A stretch of DNA of 64,000 nucleotides from Symsagittifera roscoffensis (GCF_963678635.1 NC_087062.1:41492395-41556394); one strand, 5' to 3'; counted from the first letter of the stretch, positions 1 through 13,632 are shown. Program-made: numbers and translations. The notes: a model not told the origin generated them from the sequence alone.

Positions 1-763
1 AAAAAAAAATCAAGGCCATTAGTGTTAATATTAACCAATTAGATAATAAGCAGATGAATGAAAGTATTGCCGGATCAAAGGCGGATTGGAACAAATTTAA
101 TATTTAAAGGATACCGATTTTCGAAAAAAGGAAAAACAAAAAAAACAATATAAATTGTATCTGCACCTATTCTATCTGCATCTATTATATTTATTATATT
201 AACGTTTTCTGTTAATATTGACTTAGATTTTGTGAAAAAGGCAGTTAGCCAATAGGAACGCTTAACGAATTTGATTGGTTGAAATTTATCAAGCATTCGG
301 TCCCTCCAGCATGAGAACCCTCCCCTTTGGAGAGTGCTATTTACGTCACTTTCAGATGAATTTTAATTGAATTCAAAAAGAGAACATATACCTAAGTGCA
401 TTCATAAATGCATCAATATCTAAGAGTTTTCTTGAAAAAAAAAACAGCAAGACTTGTATAAGAGTCTTCACTGCGTTCATTACTCTTAAACAGCTTTTTG
501 CGACAACAGTTAGCTTTTGGATATGATATCAATCTAAACATTTGAATATTTGATTAAGGCTAACGCAGCAGGTTTTATGATAACAAAAGATTATCACCAA
601 GTTTTCCATAAATAGGCAATACCATTATATGGACAACAACAAAAGTAATGGCAATGAACGATCACAAAATTAGTGGCAACAATTATTTTGATCTATAGCG
701 CAACAACAAATGAGATAACAAATTTTTCGGGCTTTTTCAATTTCATTGATTAGACAACATTAC
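1..763. other. Left edge, repeat sequence, no exon recognised
   Basis: Presumed ITFG2 intron 7. Positions ~330-500 match sequence inside the terminal-inverted-repeat element at ~28425-28560 and ~33190-33320 (shared core TTTACGTCACTTTCAG, then TTGAA.TCAAAAAG and ATAAGAGTCTTC). No coding exon of ITFG2 was found here. Confidence 0.5.
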
Positions 764-3700
764 CCTTGTCAATTTGATCTGCGCATTTGAGAGGGAACAG
801 CCGAATCAACAGTAAATCGCGTATATCATGTTCGTCTATGACCGAAGACGAGCTCACAACGCAATATTCGGAAGCTTCGTACAACTTGTTCGCATTTTTC
901 GAAGCTAAATTTTTGTCCTTGCTTTCTGGAATAGAGACTGGACTATTGACTTTAAGGGTCTGGGGTAGATGCATTTTGCAAATGAGTCCATTGGAGTTTA
1001 TGTGGTACAGATAATCCTGTACTTCCCAGTCATTATTAGACGCTGCAGAACCACACTTCCTTAAATTGCACATGCAAAATCAGAGTTCATGCTCTTTTAA
1101 TTGTGATATTGACAAATCCTCTGGCTGAATGCAAACTGAATGAAAATTCTGCTCTCTGTTCGACCCATTCTTTTTTAAAAAACACATGCATTATAAACCT
1201 ACTGGTAGGTTCATTATCCTACGAAAGCGAAATAAATAGTGGAAAGATTCAAGTTTCACATGCTGTGATTTATAAAACTAAGCTCGGTACCTGATGTTTC
1301 CGAGAATTCCACAATTGGCCTCGGTGTTTCTCGCCCTTCCTCCTGTAATCTGCTGATAGTGAACCTGTCCCTCGTACTTCGAAGGGTCACATTCGCCTTG
1401 TCTGTCTACAAACAGCAGCGCGTAGTTGTTTCCCCTCTGAGCCACAGCCAAGTGTCTCTGACCGTTCCAGAATATGACGCTGATAGTTCCTATCTGAGAA
1501 AAAATCTTCTGGGCTCATTTTGATGAAATTTGCATGTTTGAAAGAAATTCAAGGACAGGCGGTTGCCGTGCAAGTAACGCAAAACAAAAAGACACAGAAG
1601 GGAAGCTGAGCTTCGCAAACACTAGCAGGAACGCGCAAAAAACAGCTCTATAAAGTGCAAAAAGAAAAAGTAGCAATAAGCCTCGAATTAGTCGGCTACG
1701 TCTCGGATTCGATCTGCAACCTAAAGTTTATGAGCCTCACACACTAGCGATGGATGCTTTATAAATAACAAATAAATAACAAATGAAGCAGAGAACTAAT
1801 GCTACGAAACTTCCAATGCCGCAGATCGTGATTTAGCAGAAGAGCCACCAAATAAGTCAACACTTTTAATGAGCACTTTAAGATGCGAAATAGGTTAGAA
1901 AAAAATGTTCGGACTAATACACTAACGCTCGCAAGTGCTATCACAGAATTTGATCTATAACTAAGATAAAACAGGCAAAAATAAACTTTTCCCTTTATTA
2001 GACCTTTTTGTCCTGAAGAAGGTGGGTAGAAACTATTGCGTATAGTGTTTTGTTTTCGACCCAAAGGTTTTTAAATGACGAAAAGAACGACAGTTGCGTA
2101 TCTGCAGCTGGTATTATCGCAATAGATAAATTATAAAAGCATTCTTTCCAATTTTTTTGTTCTTTTCGAAAGCTCGTCAGGGTCAAGTGTGAAATCAAAA
2201 CAAAAACCTTTATAGCCGTGATTCGAATTCCAAATCAAAAATCTCTAAAAAGATAGCGCTGCGCATACACTATCGAAAAAACGACAAAACAGCACCGCTA
2301 TAAAGTGCAAAAAGAAAAAGTAGAAATTAGCATCGAATTGAAAAAATTCTGCAACGTTTCGGATTCGAGCCTACGACCTACTGCCACCTAGAGATTATGA
2401 GTCTCACACACTTACCAATTAGTCAGGGACGCTTAAATAATGACAAAAAATAGCAGCAAAAAAAGCAGAGAACAGATGCTACGCAATTTCCAATGCTACA
2501 CTGAAATTTCCATATAAGAGAACACTTTCAATGTACACATTTATTTGCGAGATAGGTTAAAAAAGGTTGGAAATAATACACTAACGCTTGCAAGCTTGCT
2601 AGTGTCAAAAAGTTGTGGACCATGTCAACAGTCTTTCCCACCCCCAAATTGATTAAGGGGGGATAAAATTCACTTGCTTATTTCGCTTTTAATCAAATTT
2701 CGAACGATGCGAACTTTCAACCAATCAGAAAGCAGTATTCAACCAAGAACGATGCTACTTGAAAAACTGTCTTTTCTTTGGTTGGAAGTTTACTTGGTCA
2801 ATATGGGGGAGGAATGTTCATGTGGGCCAAAGTTGTTTGTGTCGAGAAAAGAATCGGTTTTTAGACTAAATCAACGAAAAGAGCTGCGAGGCTGACCTCC
2901 CCACAATTCATTTAACTAATTTTGCTTAAAAAAATTTAGCGTTTCAATGTTAATTTTTAGCAATAAATACCTTTGATTCTTGCTGTTTTTATCTAATTCA
3001 GTCACCCTTGAACTAAAAAAATTAGAGGAAATCTGGAAAAGAAAATTTTATTCGATATTGCTCTTCTATTGTAGTCTGAATATTTGGGACCACGTGCAGG
3101 CAGCTAGCTATTTTTGTTGAAATATAGTTCTGAAATCCATATTACGACATAAAACGCTTCAGGCTGATACCATACGACCCCGTACGAACATTTCAGTGGC
3201 GCGCGCAGAAAATTAAAATTTTTCTAGGGCGGGCGGTTTTTTAGGTCTAGCAATTTGATTTTCCGAGCTCTCCGAAAATACTAAAAGGTCCATATATACT
3301 ATAAAACTACATTGCTATTTTATCAAAAATGATCTGCGCCTCAGGCAATTTTTCAAAAAAAAAAAACGTTAGATATAGTCATATTAGAGTACAGTTTCTA
3401 CGAAAAAAAAAAAATTGAAAAATTGCCACGGACGCGCGATATGAAGCCTCAAAAACTAGATTTTCACGGCTTAAATAACAGATTTTTGTATTATTATAAC
3501 ACCTGTTATAGCCTGAAAATCCTCGAAATTAAACTAAATTCACAACTTTTATCCGGTTTTTTGATAAAACTAAGAAAATATTTTCAAATTTTTTAGATGT
3601 TTATCTATTCAGGACTGAAAGGTTTTTTGTATGATACATCAATCGACCCATTCTAATAATTAAATGTTGTACCTGATTTTGCGTGGAAAAAAGATAGCCT

Positions 3701-6700
3701 AACAAGCATAGCCGGTTCCTGCGCGGTCTGAGAGAGACAATACTTAGGCTGGAAGAATAATAAATAGCTTCAGTAAACCACAATTAACCTGACCATCGAA
3801 AACTTTGATTCAACTTACATTTATTTTTAAACAGTTTTTGAAGTTTTCGTTCTGGGAAAAAGCTGAATGAAAAATCAAAAACTGCTTATTCGGTGTTATG
3901 ATGAAAAATTCTACACAAAAAACTCCCATGACAAAAGATACCGTACTAAAAGATTCCATGTACTAAAATCGCCTATACTATAAGATCCCATGCCAATTTA
4001 AAAACTCCCAAGAATTATGAACAAAAAACATGATAAAAGTGCAATCAAAATTAAATCTTGAATTATAATAACACCTGAATTAGGTTCACGCTATTAATTT
4101 TCTGAATTGGGCCATGAAAAGACTTATGAATCGAACAGCGAGCTAGTCTTTAAGTTGATCATGATTCCTTCCCTTCGTTTTGTACCGAAGTCAAAAAAGG
4201 AATCAGCGTTCGACATAGTAATTGAGGAAGTATGCAGTGATGCAAACAAACTGGATATATCACAAATCAATCTGGAAAAACTTGAAAGCACCTCTATAAA
4301 GTGCCAAAAGAAAAAGTAGAAATTACCTCGAACTAGTAATAAAAAAATTCTGCTACGTTTCGGATTCGAGCCCACGACCTACTGCCACCTAGAGATTATG
4401 AGTCTCACGCACTAACCATATAGTCAGGGACGCTTAATTATTGACAACCAATAGCCGCAAAACAGCAGAGAACAGATGCTACGCAATTTCCAATGCTACA
4501 CTGAAATTTCCATATAAGAGAACAATTTCAATGTACACATTTATTTGCGAGTTAGGTTAAAAAAAGGTTGGAAATAATACACTAATGCTTCCAAGCTTGC
4601 TATTGTCAAAAAGTTGTGGACCATGTTAACACTCTCCCCCAACCCCAAATTGATTTAGAGGGGATAAAATTCGCTTGCTTATTTCGCTTTTAAGCAAATT
4701 TCCGAACGATTCGAACTTTCAACCAACCAGAAACCAGCGAACTTTCAACCAACCAGAAAGCAGTATTTTCGGGAGAAAAGAAATAATAAGTTGAGTAAAT
4801 ATTTGACCGCTTATATCGCCGCTTACATTGCGCGGTAATTTTCCCAAATTGGACTAAATTGGCAATCTTTAAGCCCCATAACTAAACGAAAAAAAAACAG
4901 GTAAAATACCTTTTTAGTTTTGAGCTCAGAACAACAATATTTTTCGATTGATCAAAAAAAACGTCAAAAAATGCCACTTAAAAAACTGTCTATTCTTTGG
5001 TTGGAATCTCTGCCACCTAGAGATTATGAGTCTCACGCACTAACCAATTAGTCAGGGATGCTTAATTTATGACAACCAATAGCCGCAAAACAGCAGAGAA
5101 CAGATGCTACGCAATTTTCAATGCTACACTGAAATTTCCATATAAGAGAACACTTTCAATGTACACATTTATTTGCGAGTTAGGTTAAAAAAGGTTGGAA
5201 ATAATACACTAATGCTTGCAAGCTTGCTATTGTCAAAAAGTTGTGGACCATGTTAACACTCTCCCCCAACCCCAAATTCATTTAGAGGGGATAAAATTCG
5301 CTTGCTTATTTCGCTTTTAAGCAAATTTCCGAACGATTCGAACTTTCAACCAACCAGAAACCAGCGAACTTTCAACCAACCAGAAAGCAGTATTTTCGGG
5401 AGAAAAGAAATAATAAGTTGAGTAAATATTTGACCGCTTATATCGCCGCTTACATTGCGCGGTAATTTTCCCAAATTGGACTAAATTGGCAATCTTTAAG
5501 CCCTATAACTAAACGAAAAAAAACAGGTAAAATACCTTTTTAGTTTTGAGCTCAGAACAACAATATTTTTCGATTGATAAAAAAAAACGTCAAAAAATGC
5601 TACTTAAAAAACTGTCTATTCTTTGGTTGGAATCTCTGCCACCTAGAGATTATGAGTCTCACGCACTAACCAATTAGTCAGGGATGCTTAATTTATGACA
5701 ACCAATAGCCGCAAAACAGCAGAGCACAGATGCTACGCAATTTCCAATGCTACACTGAAATTTCCATAAAAGAGAACACTTTCAATGTACACATTTATTT
5801 GCGAGTTAGGTTAAAAAAGGTTGGAAAAAATACACTAATGCTTGCAAGCTTGCTATTGTCAAAAAGTTGTGGACCATGTTAACACTCTCCCCCAACCCCA
5901 AATTGATTTAGAGGGGATAAAATTCGCTTGCTTATTTCGCTTTTAAGCAAATTTCCGAACGATTCGAACTTTCAACCAACCAGAAACCAGCGAACTTTCA
6001 ACCAACCAGAAAGCAGTATTTTCGGGAGAAAAGAAATAATAAGTTGAGTAAATATTTGACCGCTTATATCGCCGCTTACATTGCGCGGTAATTTTCCCAA
6101 ATTGGACTAAATTGGCAATCTTTAAGCCCCATAACTTAACGAAAAAAAAACAGGTAAAATACCTTTTAAGTTTTGAGCTCAGAACAATATTTTTCGATTG
6201 ATCAAAAAAAACGTCAAAAAATGCTACTTAAAAAACTGTCTATTCTTTGGTTGGAATCTCTGCCACCTAGAGATTATGAGTCTCACGCACTAACCAATTA
6301 GTCAGGGACGCTTAATTTATGACAACCAATAGCCGCAAAACAGCAGAGAACAGATGCTACGCAATTTCCCATGCTAAACTGAAATTTCCATATAAGAGAA
6401 CACTTTCAATGTAAACATTTATTTGCGAGTTAGGTTAAAAAAGGTTGGAAATAATACACTAATGCTTGCAAGCTTGCTAGTGTCAAAAAGTTGTGGACCA
6501 TGTCAACAGTCTTTCCCACCCCCAAATTGATTAAGGGGGGATAAAATTCACTTGCTTATTTCGCTTTTAAGCAAATTTCCGAACGATTCGAACTTTCAAC
6601 CAACCAGAAACCAGCGAACTTTCAACCAACCAGAAAGCAGTATTTTCGGGAGAAAAGAAATAATAAGTTGAGTAAATATTTGACCGCTTATATCGCCGCT

Positions 6701-9700
6701 TACATTGCGCGGTAATTTTCCCAAATTGGACTAAATTGGCAATCTTTAAGCCCCATAACTAAACGAAAAAAAAACAGGTAAAATACCTTTTTAGTTTTGA
6801 GCTCAGAACAACAATATTTTTCGATTGATCAAAAAAAACGTCAAAAAATGCCACTTAAAAAACTGTCTATTCTTTGGTTGGAATCTCTGCCACCTAGAGA
6901 TTATGAGTCTCACGCACTAACCAATTAGTCAGGGATGCTTAATTTATGACAACCAATAGCCGCAAAACAGCAGAGAACAGATGCTACGCAATTTTCAATG
7001 CTACACTGAAATTTCCATATAAGAGAACACTTTCAATGTACACATTTATTTGCGAGTTAGGTTAAAAAAGGTTGGAAATAATACACTAATGCTTGCAAGC
7101 TTGCTATTGTCAAAAAGTTGTGGACCATGTTAACACTCTCCCCCAACCCCAAATTCATTTAGAGGGGATAAAATTCGCTTGCTTATTTCGCTTTTAAGCA
7201 AATTTCCGAACGATTCGAACTTTCAACCAACCAGAAACCAGCGAACTTTCAACCAACCAGAAAGCAGTATTTTCGGGAGAAAAGAAATAATAAGTTGAGT
7301 AAATATTTGACCGCTTATATCGCCGCTTACATTGCGCGGTAATTTTCCCAAATTGGACTAAATTGGCAATCTTTAAGCCCTATAACTAAACGAAAAAAAA
7401 CAGGTAAAATACCTTTTTAGTTTTGAGCTCAGAACAACAATATTTTTCGATTGATCAAAAAAAACGTCAAAAAATGCTACTTAAAAAACTGTCTATTCTT
7501 TGGTTGGAATCTCTGCCACCTAGAGATTATGAGTCTCACGCACTAACCAATTAGTCAGGGATGCTTAATTTATGACAACCAATAGCCGCAAAACAGCAGA
7601 GCACAGATGCTACGCAATTTCCAATGCTACACTGAAATTTCCATAAAAGAGAACACTTTCAATGTACACATTTATTTGCGAGTTAGGTTAAAAAAGGTTG
7701 GAAAAAATACACTAATGCTTGCAAGCTTGCTATTGTCAAAAAGTTGTGGACCATGTTAACACTCTCCCCCAACCCCAAATTGATTTAGAGGGGATAAAAT
7801 TCGCTTGCTTATTTCGCTTTTAAGCAAATTTCCGAACGATTCGAACTTTCAACCAACCAGAAACCAGCGAACTTTCAACCAACCAGAAAGCAGTATTTTC
7901 GGGAGAAAAGAAATAATAAGTTGAGTAAATATTTGACCGCTTATATCGCCGCTTACATTGCGCGGTAATTTTCCCAAATTGGACTAAATTGGCAATCTTT
8001 AAGCCCCATAACTTAACGAAAAAAAAACAGGTAAAATACCTTTTAAGTTTTGAGCTCAGAACAATATTTTTCGATTGATCAAAAAAAACGTCAAAAAATG
8101 CTACTTAAAAAACTGTCTATTCTTTGGTTGGAATCTCTGCCACCTAGAGATTATGAGTCTCACGCACTAACCAATTAGTCAGGGACGCTTAATTTATGAC
8201 AACCAATAGCCGCAAAACAGCAGAGAACAGATGCTACGCAATTTCCCATGCTAAACTGAAATTTCCATATAAGAGAACACTTTCAATGTAAACATTTATT
8301 TGCGAGTTAGGTTAAAAAAGGTTGGAAATAATACACTAATGCTTGCAAGCTTGCTAGTGTCAAAAAGTTGTGGACCATGTCAGCACTCTCCCCCAACCCC
8401 AAATTGATTTAGGGGGGATAAAATTCGCTTGCTTATTTCGCTTTTAAGCAAATTTCCGAACGATGCGATCTTTTAACCAACCAGAAACCAGCGAACTTTC
8501 AACCAACCAAAAAGCAGTATTTTCGGGAGAAAAGAAATAATAAGTTGAGTAAATATTTGACCGCTTATATCGCTGCTTAAATTGCGCGGTAATTTTCCCA
8601 AATTGGACTAAATTTGACTGCGAAATTGCGTTTTTTCGTTGCCGTCCCTCCATCAAGTCTAGTTATATTGGTGCCAAAGGCACTTCTAGAAAATGTTTGA
8701 TGCTGGCCAGTAAGAAATGGATCTCGTGAAATTATACAAAGGGGGCCTTGGCAACCAGTCGAGATGGGGAGGTGTCGCCCCCTCCCCCAGCACGCTAGTG
8801 GACCATCTCGTTGAGGTTAAATTTTTCAGAAAACGTAGGAAACTAGGAATTGTTTTATGTTTAGAAATCTAAATTAAACTGTCTTACGATATGTTCCAAT
8901 CTCCAACCATAGACGGGTACAAATTTCCCTTTTGGGGAACCAGGTTTTCCAGCATCTTGCTTTTTCTCTTCCGTGCTAGTAGTCTGACAGGTAGTCGGAT
9001 CATAAATTGCTTCATCTTTCAGAGATCCAGAGTCAATAAGCAGACAACCCGATCCCAGATCGGAGGCGAATTGGTCGGCTGACAAACTATTCGGCTCCCA
9101 CCTGTAAGCCTTCACGAATTTGTCTGTGTGCCCAACAACTAACTCGATTTTACCATCTCCGTCTAAAACCATTAACAGCTCCAATAAATTACACGCCAGC
9201 TTAAATCATATTAAGCTGATTAGTTTTGATTTATTTGCGTGCGTCAAAATTTTTTTCCCTAATTCTGACAATATAACAAAATAGTTGCAAAATCAAACAT
9301 TGCCTGGAGACCACCTAGTCAGTCAAGCGCCATCTGTTATAGATTTGCAACATTTAGCAAAAGTTGTATATGGTTGAATTCTCAAAAAAGTCCGAACAGG
9401 CAAACAAATTTTCGAAAAGAGTAGATGATTGTTGTGCAAGTTGCAGATAGCAGAAAGTTGCGACGAGTTTAGTGAGGAAAACTGAAAAAACAAAAACTTT
9501 TTTTTTCAATTTTGTGTCGTTTTCTGGGCGTGGTGCAATAAAACCACAAGCCTTATGCTTATAACATAAGTAAATTAGTCATATTAGACTACAGTTTCTA
9601 CGAAAAATAAAAATGAAAAATTGCCAAGGACGCGAAATGAAGCCTCAAAAACTAGATTTTCACGGCTTAAATGAAAGATTTTTGTATTATTATAACACCT

Positions 9701-12700
9701 GTTATAGCCTGAAAAACCTCGAAATTATACTTAATTCATAACTTTTAACCAGATTTTTTGATGACACTAAGAAATTTTTAGATGTCAATCTATTCAGGAC
9801 TGAAAGGTCTTTAGTATGATACATCACTCGACCCATTCTAAAAATTATTTGTAATATTTTGCTTGAAAAAAAGATCAAAAACAAAGAAAGCCGGTTCCTG
9901 TGCGTTCTGAGAGAGACAAAACTTAGCCTGGAGGAATTATTAATAGCTTCAGTAAACTTCAACTAACTTGACAATCGAAAACTTTCATTCAACTTACATT
10001 TATTTTTAAACAGTGAGTTTTTGAAGTTTTCGTGCTGGGAAAGAGCTAAAGGAAACTTTCAAAAACTGCTCATTCGGTATTCGGACAAAAGATACCTCAG
10101 AAAGAGCTCCCATGATAAAAGATACCGTACTAAAAGGTTCCATGTACTAAAATCGCCTATACCATAAGATCCCATGTCAATTAAAAAGATCCCATGAATT
10201 ATGAACAAAAAACATGATGAAAGTGCAATCAAAATTAAATCTTGAATTATAATAACACCTGAATTAGGTTCACGCTATTCATTTTCTGTATTGGATCATG
10301 AAAAGACTGATGAATCGAACAGCGAGCTAGTCTTTAATTTGATCATGATTCTTGCCCTTCGTTTTGTATCGAAGTTAAAAAAGGAAACCGCGTTCGACCT
10401 AGTAATTTAGAAGTATGCAGAGAGGCAAACAAACTGCATAAATCACAAAACAATCTCGAAAAAATAGACAGGCTCATGGATCATTTTCAAAAAATGTACA
10501 TGAAAAGGGGATTTATTGGCCGAAAAACACTCTTTCAATTTCGTTATGAAACCATTATCAAACTGCTGTTTCTGGTCTAGCCCGAACAGCATATGTAGTT
10601 GAAGAGTGGCACTTATGTGTTACGGCTGAGCAGCCATCCTTCAATATTTATATATACTTGAGAAAATCCAACTGGATTTTTATAATCAAAAATTCAATAT
10701 CTTGAACGCATCCTGCGGTACTATCAACTTCTCCCGGAAAAAAAACGTGATCTGAATGAAAAAGTTCAACAGATAATTAGTGCATACAAAGACTCTAATA
10801 CATTATCTTATATCCGTTGACTTGCTCACTTAACTTATTAAATTATGTTTTAATTTCTGCCTTATTTTGTCTTAAAAATTAGAATTTTTTTATCAACTTT
10901 TTATAGACGTCTCGATGCACACTCCCGGAGAACGCCAAAATGCAAAACCATGCCCGCATTCGAAAATATTGTTTCTAAGAAATTAATCCCAGGGCAATTT
11001 CTTTCTTTACGGGACACTAGGTTGGGAGTAGAGGCATTTCGGCTGTTTCGAGCATTGCGTCTAGCGAAAAATTTGATCAAAAATATGAAACGATATTTCT
11101 ATGAAAACAAACGGCAATTGAGTCGCAGTGAGATCAATTAAAGCTTACGAAGTATGCGAAAACTTGTTTTCATTTGTTGAACCGACTTGATTTGTCTGGA
11201 AAAACTGGCCAACTTGGCAAAGTTGGTTGTGATTATTAGAAAACCTTTTCAAGTTCCTTTGTTGTCAAATATGTTTTGATGTTTCAATTTGAAGGCCAAG
11301 TGATTAGCAAGGCTTTTTCTATTCGAAATTTTGCAGCGAAAGTTCAGTCGCTTCTTTGATTTTAACCAACCCTTCGTTTTTAGCTTGATTGGTCAACCGT
11401 CTTATTGCTTTGATTCTTCTTTTCTTTGTGATTGTTCCGACCATTTGAAAAATGGGGAGGTTTTTGTATTCGGGTGTTGTTTTCCTTTTTTGCTTTCCAC
11501 GCAAAATCAGCAGGCACCATAAAAACTATATGATTGGGACGAGTGATACGTCATATTAGAGCCCTTTCAGTCGACATTCGAGGGACATCAGAAAACTTTC
11601 AAAATTAGCTAACCCAGTATCGAGAAAAACAGTTTTAAAACATTTGCTTTTTGTCCAAATGTGAGCAATTAATGCGAGCAAGCAGACTTACAATAGCTTA
11701 TTGTTCCTCAATTCAGGTTGTGAAAAATTAGTTTCAACCAACTAAAAGTGTTTTCGGAATCTGTTTGAAGCGCCATTTGGGATTTGAAAAATTGATTTTT
11801 TTTTGATATTTTAATTTTTCAACAAGTATCGTCCAATTTTCCTTTTTAAAATGATAGTCGAAAAATGACTATCGAAAATTCCAGTTTTTGTCCAGATAGT
11901 TTTATCACAACACGCAGAAAAAACGACACTTATTTGAAAAAACCTACAGTTTTTTTTGTATTTTTTAGACTATGGTAGAAACATTCTGTGCTACTTGCAC
12001 AGTAACTGGCTATCCTTGTTTATTATGGTACCTCAGCCGTGGGCGATTTGAGAACTAGGTATCTTTTGAACTGCTATGTTATCGGCTGGGATCTTCTTGT
12101 TTGGGATCTTTAGGTAAGGGATCTTTCGTCATTGAAATGTTTCATATATGCTTCACGCTTTCTACTTGCTCGTAATAAGACAAAAATCAAAAACCTTAAA
12201 CTCGTTTTTTTGACATTGAGTTTACTTAAAAACTTTTCATTCAAACATAGCCAACTGACAGTTGGAAAATAGTGATGAACGCAAAAAAAAACTTACTCCC
12301 TACTCGCATTACTTTTAATATCGTTCCAATCATGACTGCAGGGACTTATGTGATTTTTCACTCATTCTACTCTTATGATTATTTCTGGTACCCGAATTTT
12401 CGTGAAAAAACTACTGAACACAGGCAAAGCTGCGTTGTTCGCAAACATTAGCGAGAAAACAAATTAAGGAAAATAAGCCTCAAATTAGAAAAATTTTGAT
12501 TAGCGACCGTTTCAAACGAGGGAACTCCAGATTAGGAACCTCACGTTCTTCCCACTGCCACGCACGTGATTACAGCAGAAGTGCCACCAGGTTCTTACTA
12601 ATAAACAACATTCGCTAGTGTAAAAAAAACACCCACAGACAAAGTTCCTCCCAACTTTCAGTGACCTGAACAATAAAGAGACACGTCACTGACCTATGTC

Positions 12701-13598
12701 ATCTAGAAGAAGTAGTTTGACATTGACCCCTATATCGTTCTGTTTGTAAAGTGCTTGCAGATCACTGCTCGGAACACAGGGCAGCGATGTGGCACTCGGC
12801 GAGTTAGTGGGGAGAATCACTGATCCACTTTCTGATGCCTGTGGCAAACTTTTAATAGAAAATTCAGCAAAGCGATAGATAACAAGAAACTGGTTCTTGA
12901 CTATGGAAAAAATTACTACGTTTAATCAACTTTGACTGCTTTTAGAATAAGTTTCTTCGATGTTATAAATTATGAAGCTGTGGCCCTGCATCAAATCTGT
13001 GTTTGAAAACCAATTTTTAAGCATCATAAACTCCTACGAGAAGTGACTTACTTCGCTTGGAACGTCAAATATATGGCACCATCCCTCGCAGCTTAATGTA
13101 ACAAGAAAATTCTGAAACAGATAATATTTTTTAAATTGCATATTAGATATAAATAACCACAAAAGACATCCATCAATAACTTACTTTTCCTTCATTTAGC
13201 ACATCACCAATACCAATGCACACAATCTGTAAATCACAGTCTATTTGGTACAATTAAACCAGTTTTTTTTAACCAGAAAAAGGTTTGTGAACGAATCTTA
13301 CGGATCCCAGATTTGACGCTTTCTTCCACGGCTGCTCACATATATGCTTATATATGAACAGATCTCCGTGCACATTTCCAACTGCCAGTTCATAGTCTCC
13401 GTGGGCATCGTTGTCCAGATCTCCCAGGGCCAGCGCAAAAGGCCATACACTGCTCCCACTGAACTGATACTCTATTCTCTGGACAAAACAGATAGACCTG
13501 GTGCTGCTGGAGCTACTGCTGCTGTTACTTCCAGGATAGCCGTGGACACTCGGTGTGATCTTGCGACCAGATGAAATAGTCGCAGAAGAAGCGGCCAT
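764..13598 (-). CDS. ITFG2: ITFG2-like protein (KICSTOR subunit), exons 1-7, 3' end missing
   Basis: FG-GAP/beta-propeller protein; in animals ITFG2 is part of the KICSTOR complex that recruits GATOR1 to lysosomes and restrains mTORC1. Exons, all with GT-AG borders and consistent phases: 13598-13302, 13226-13185 (42 nt), 13111-13052 (60 nt), 12838-12694, 9162-8888, 1493-1291, 1059-764. Together they give 439 codons plus one base. Family signatures: RSICFVQRIEYQFSGSS near the N terminus, then ALGDLDND; exon 2 IVCIGIGDVLNEGK; exon 3 CEGWCHIFDV; exons 4/5 join as LLLLDDI-DGDGKIELVVG. Exon 6 ends in GILGNI, as in the vertebrate protein. There is a Ser-rich N-terminal extension of about 35 residues. 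The last ~130 residues of the family are not seen and probably lie past the left edge. Exon 7 is the weakest: it rests on phase and a short match. Introns 4 (3.5 kb) and 5 (7.4 kb) are packed with repeats. Confidence 0.85.
1590..1765 (-). repeat. tRNA-derived SINE, copy 1
   Basis: Read on the minus strand, a tRNA-like head (CTAGTGTGTGAGGCTCATAA, then B-box-like ATCGAATCC) is followed by a body ending in a conserved stretch, read on plus as TATAAAGTGCAAAAAGAAAA. The arms do not pair well enough for a functional tRNA. Related copies occur at 2278-2440, 4285-4440, ~12430-12590 and 18990-19165. Confidence 0.6.
2278..2440 (-). repeat. tRNA-derived SINE, copy 2
   Basis: Same head and body as copy 1. 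The head carries a CAT triplet in an anticodon-like loop (GAGACTCATAATCTC on minus) and a GGCTCGAATCC B box. It is followed by a truncated copy of the 626-bp satellite unit (to ~2800). Confidence 0.6.
3375..4290. repeat. Dispersed ~0.9-kb repeat, copy A
   Basis: Co-linear with 9578-10470, starting at GTCATATTAGA.TACAGTTT and ending near CAAACAAACTG. It contains the palindrome TATAACACCTGTTATA. The copies differ by scattered substitutions and small indels. No transposase ORF is visible. Both copies lie in ITFG2 introns. Confidence 0.75.
4285..4440 (-). repeat. tRNA-derived SINE, copy 3, at the head of the satellite array
   Basis: Full head plus body; its head overlaps the start of the 626-bp tandem array. 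Each later unit keeps only the 5' part of this head (minus orientation) without the B box. Confidence 0.6.
4382..8617. repeat. 626-bp satellite array with trimeric higher-order repeat, in ITFG2 intron 5
   Basis: Units begin with CTGCCACCTAGAGATTATGA at 4382, 5010, 5636, 6260, 6887, 7513 and 8137 (spacing 624-628 bp); the last is truncated near 8617. Variants repeat every third unit: units 5010/6887, 5636/7513 and 6260/8137 share private changes, giving a 1877-bp higher-order period. Each unit has an internal tandem GAACTTTCAACCAACCAGAAA. A diverged partial unit lies at 2382-2800. Noncoding. Confidence 0.95.
8618..8887. other. Intron sequence beside ITFG2 exon 5
   Basis: Unique-looking sequence between the end of the satellite and the exon 5 donor (8887-8886). 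It includes a C-rich stretch near 8770-8790. Nothing else recognised. Confidence 0.4.
9425..12025. mobile_element. Degenerate terminal-inverted-repeat element in ITFG2 intron 4
   Basis: The left end (GATTGTTGTGCAAGTTGC, then GTGTCGTTTTCTG) and right end (AAAAAACGACAC, then TGTGCTACTTGCACAGTAAC near 11985-12010) are inverted relatives of the ends of the element at 32351-35702. No transposase is recognised; the 63-codon ORF at 10950-11141 matches nothing I know. Holds the 9578-10470 dispersed repeat. Confidence 0.55.
9578..10470. repeat. Dispersed ~0.9-kb repeat, copy B
   Basis: Second copy of the 3375-4290 repeat, with the same order of landmarks, inside the degenerate inverted-repeat element. 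Confidence 0.75.
12430..12590 (-). repeat. tRNA-derived SINE, copy 4, degenerate
   Basis: Shares the GCGAGAAAAC and AAATAAGCCTCAAATTAG body landmarks with the other copies; the tRNA head is eroded. Confidence 0.35.
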
Positions 13599-13617
13599 AA
13601 ATTAGGAGTTAAGCGCG

Positions 13618-13632
13618 CTGAAGTAGGTGCTC
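13618..13632 (-). promoter_or_regulatory. Splice acceptor upstream of ITFG2 ATG
   Basis: CACCTACTTCAG lies 19 nt before the ATG at 13598. It is either the end of a 5' UTR intron or a spliced-leader acceptor. Confidence 0.45.

Noticed and set aside
4382..8617. CRISPR-like or coding repeat array
   Set aside because: 626-bp units without spacers, in an animal intron; it is a satellite.
9702..9962. 86-codon minus ORF (and the related one at 3601-3783)
   Set aside because: The two are similar only because they lie in the 0.9-kb dispersed repeat; no family or start context.
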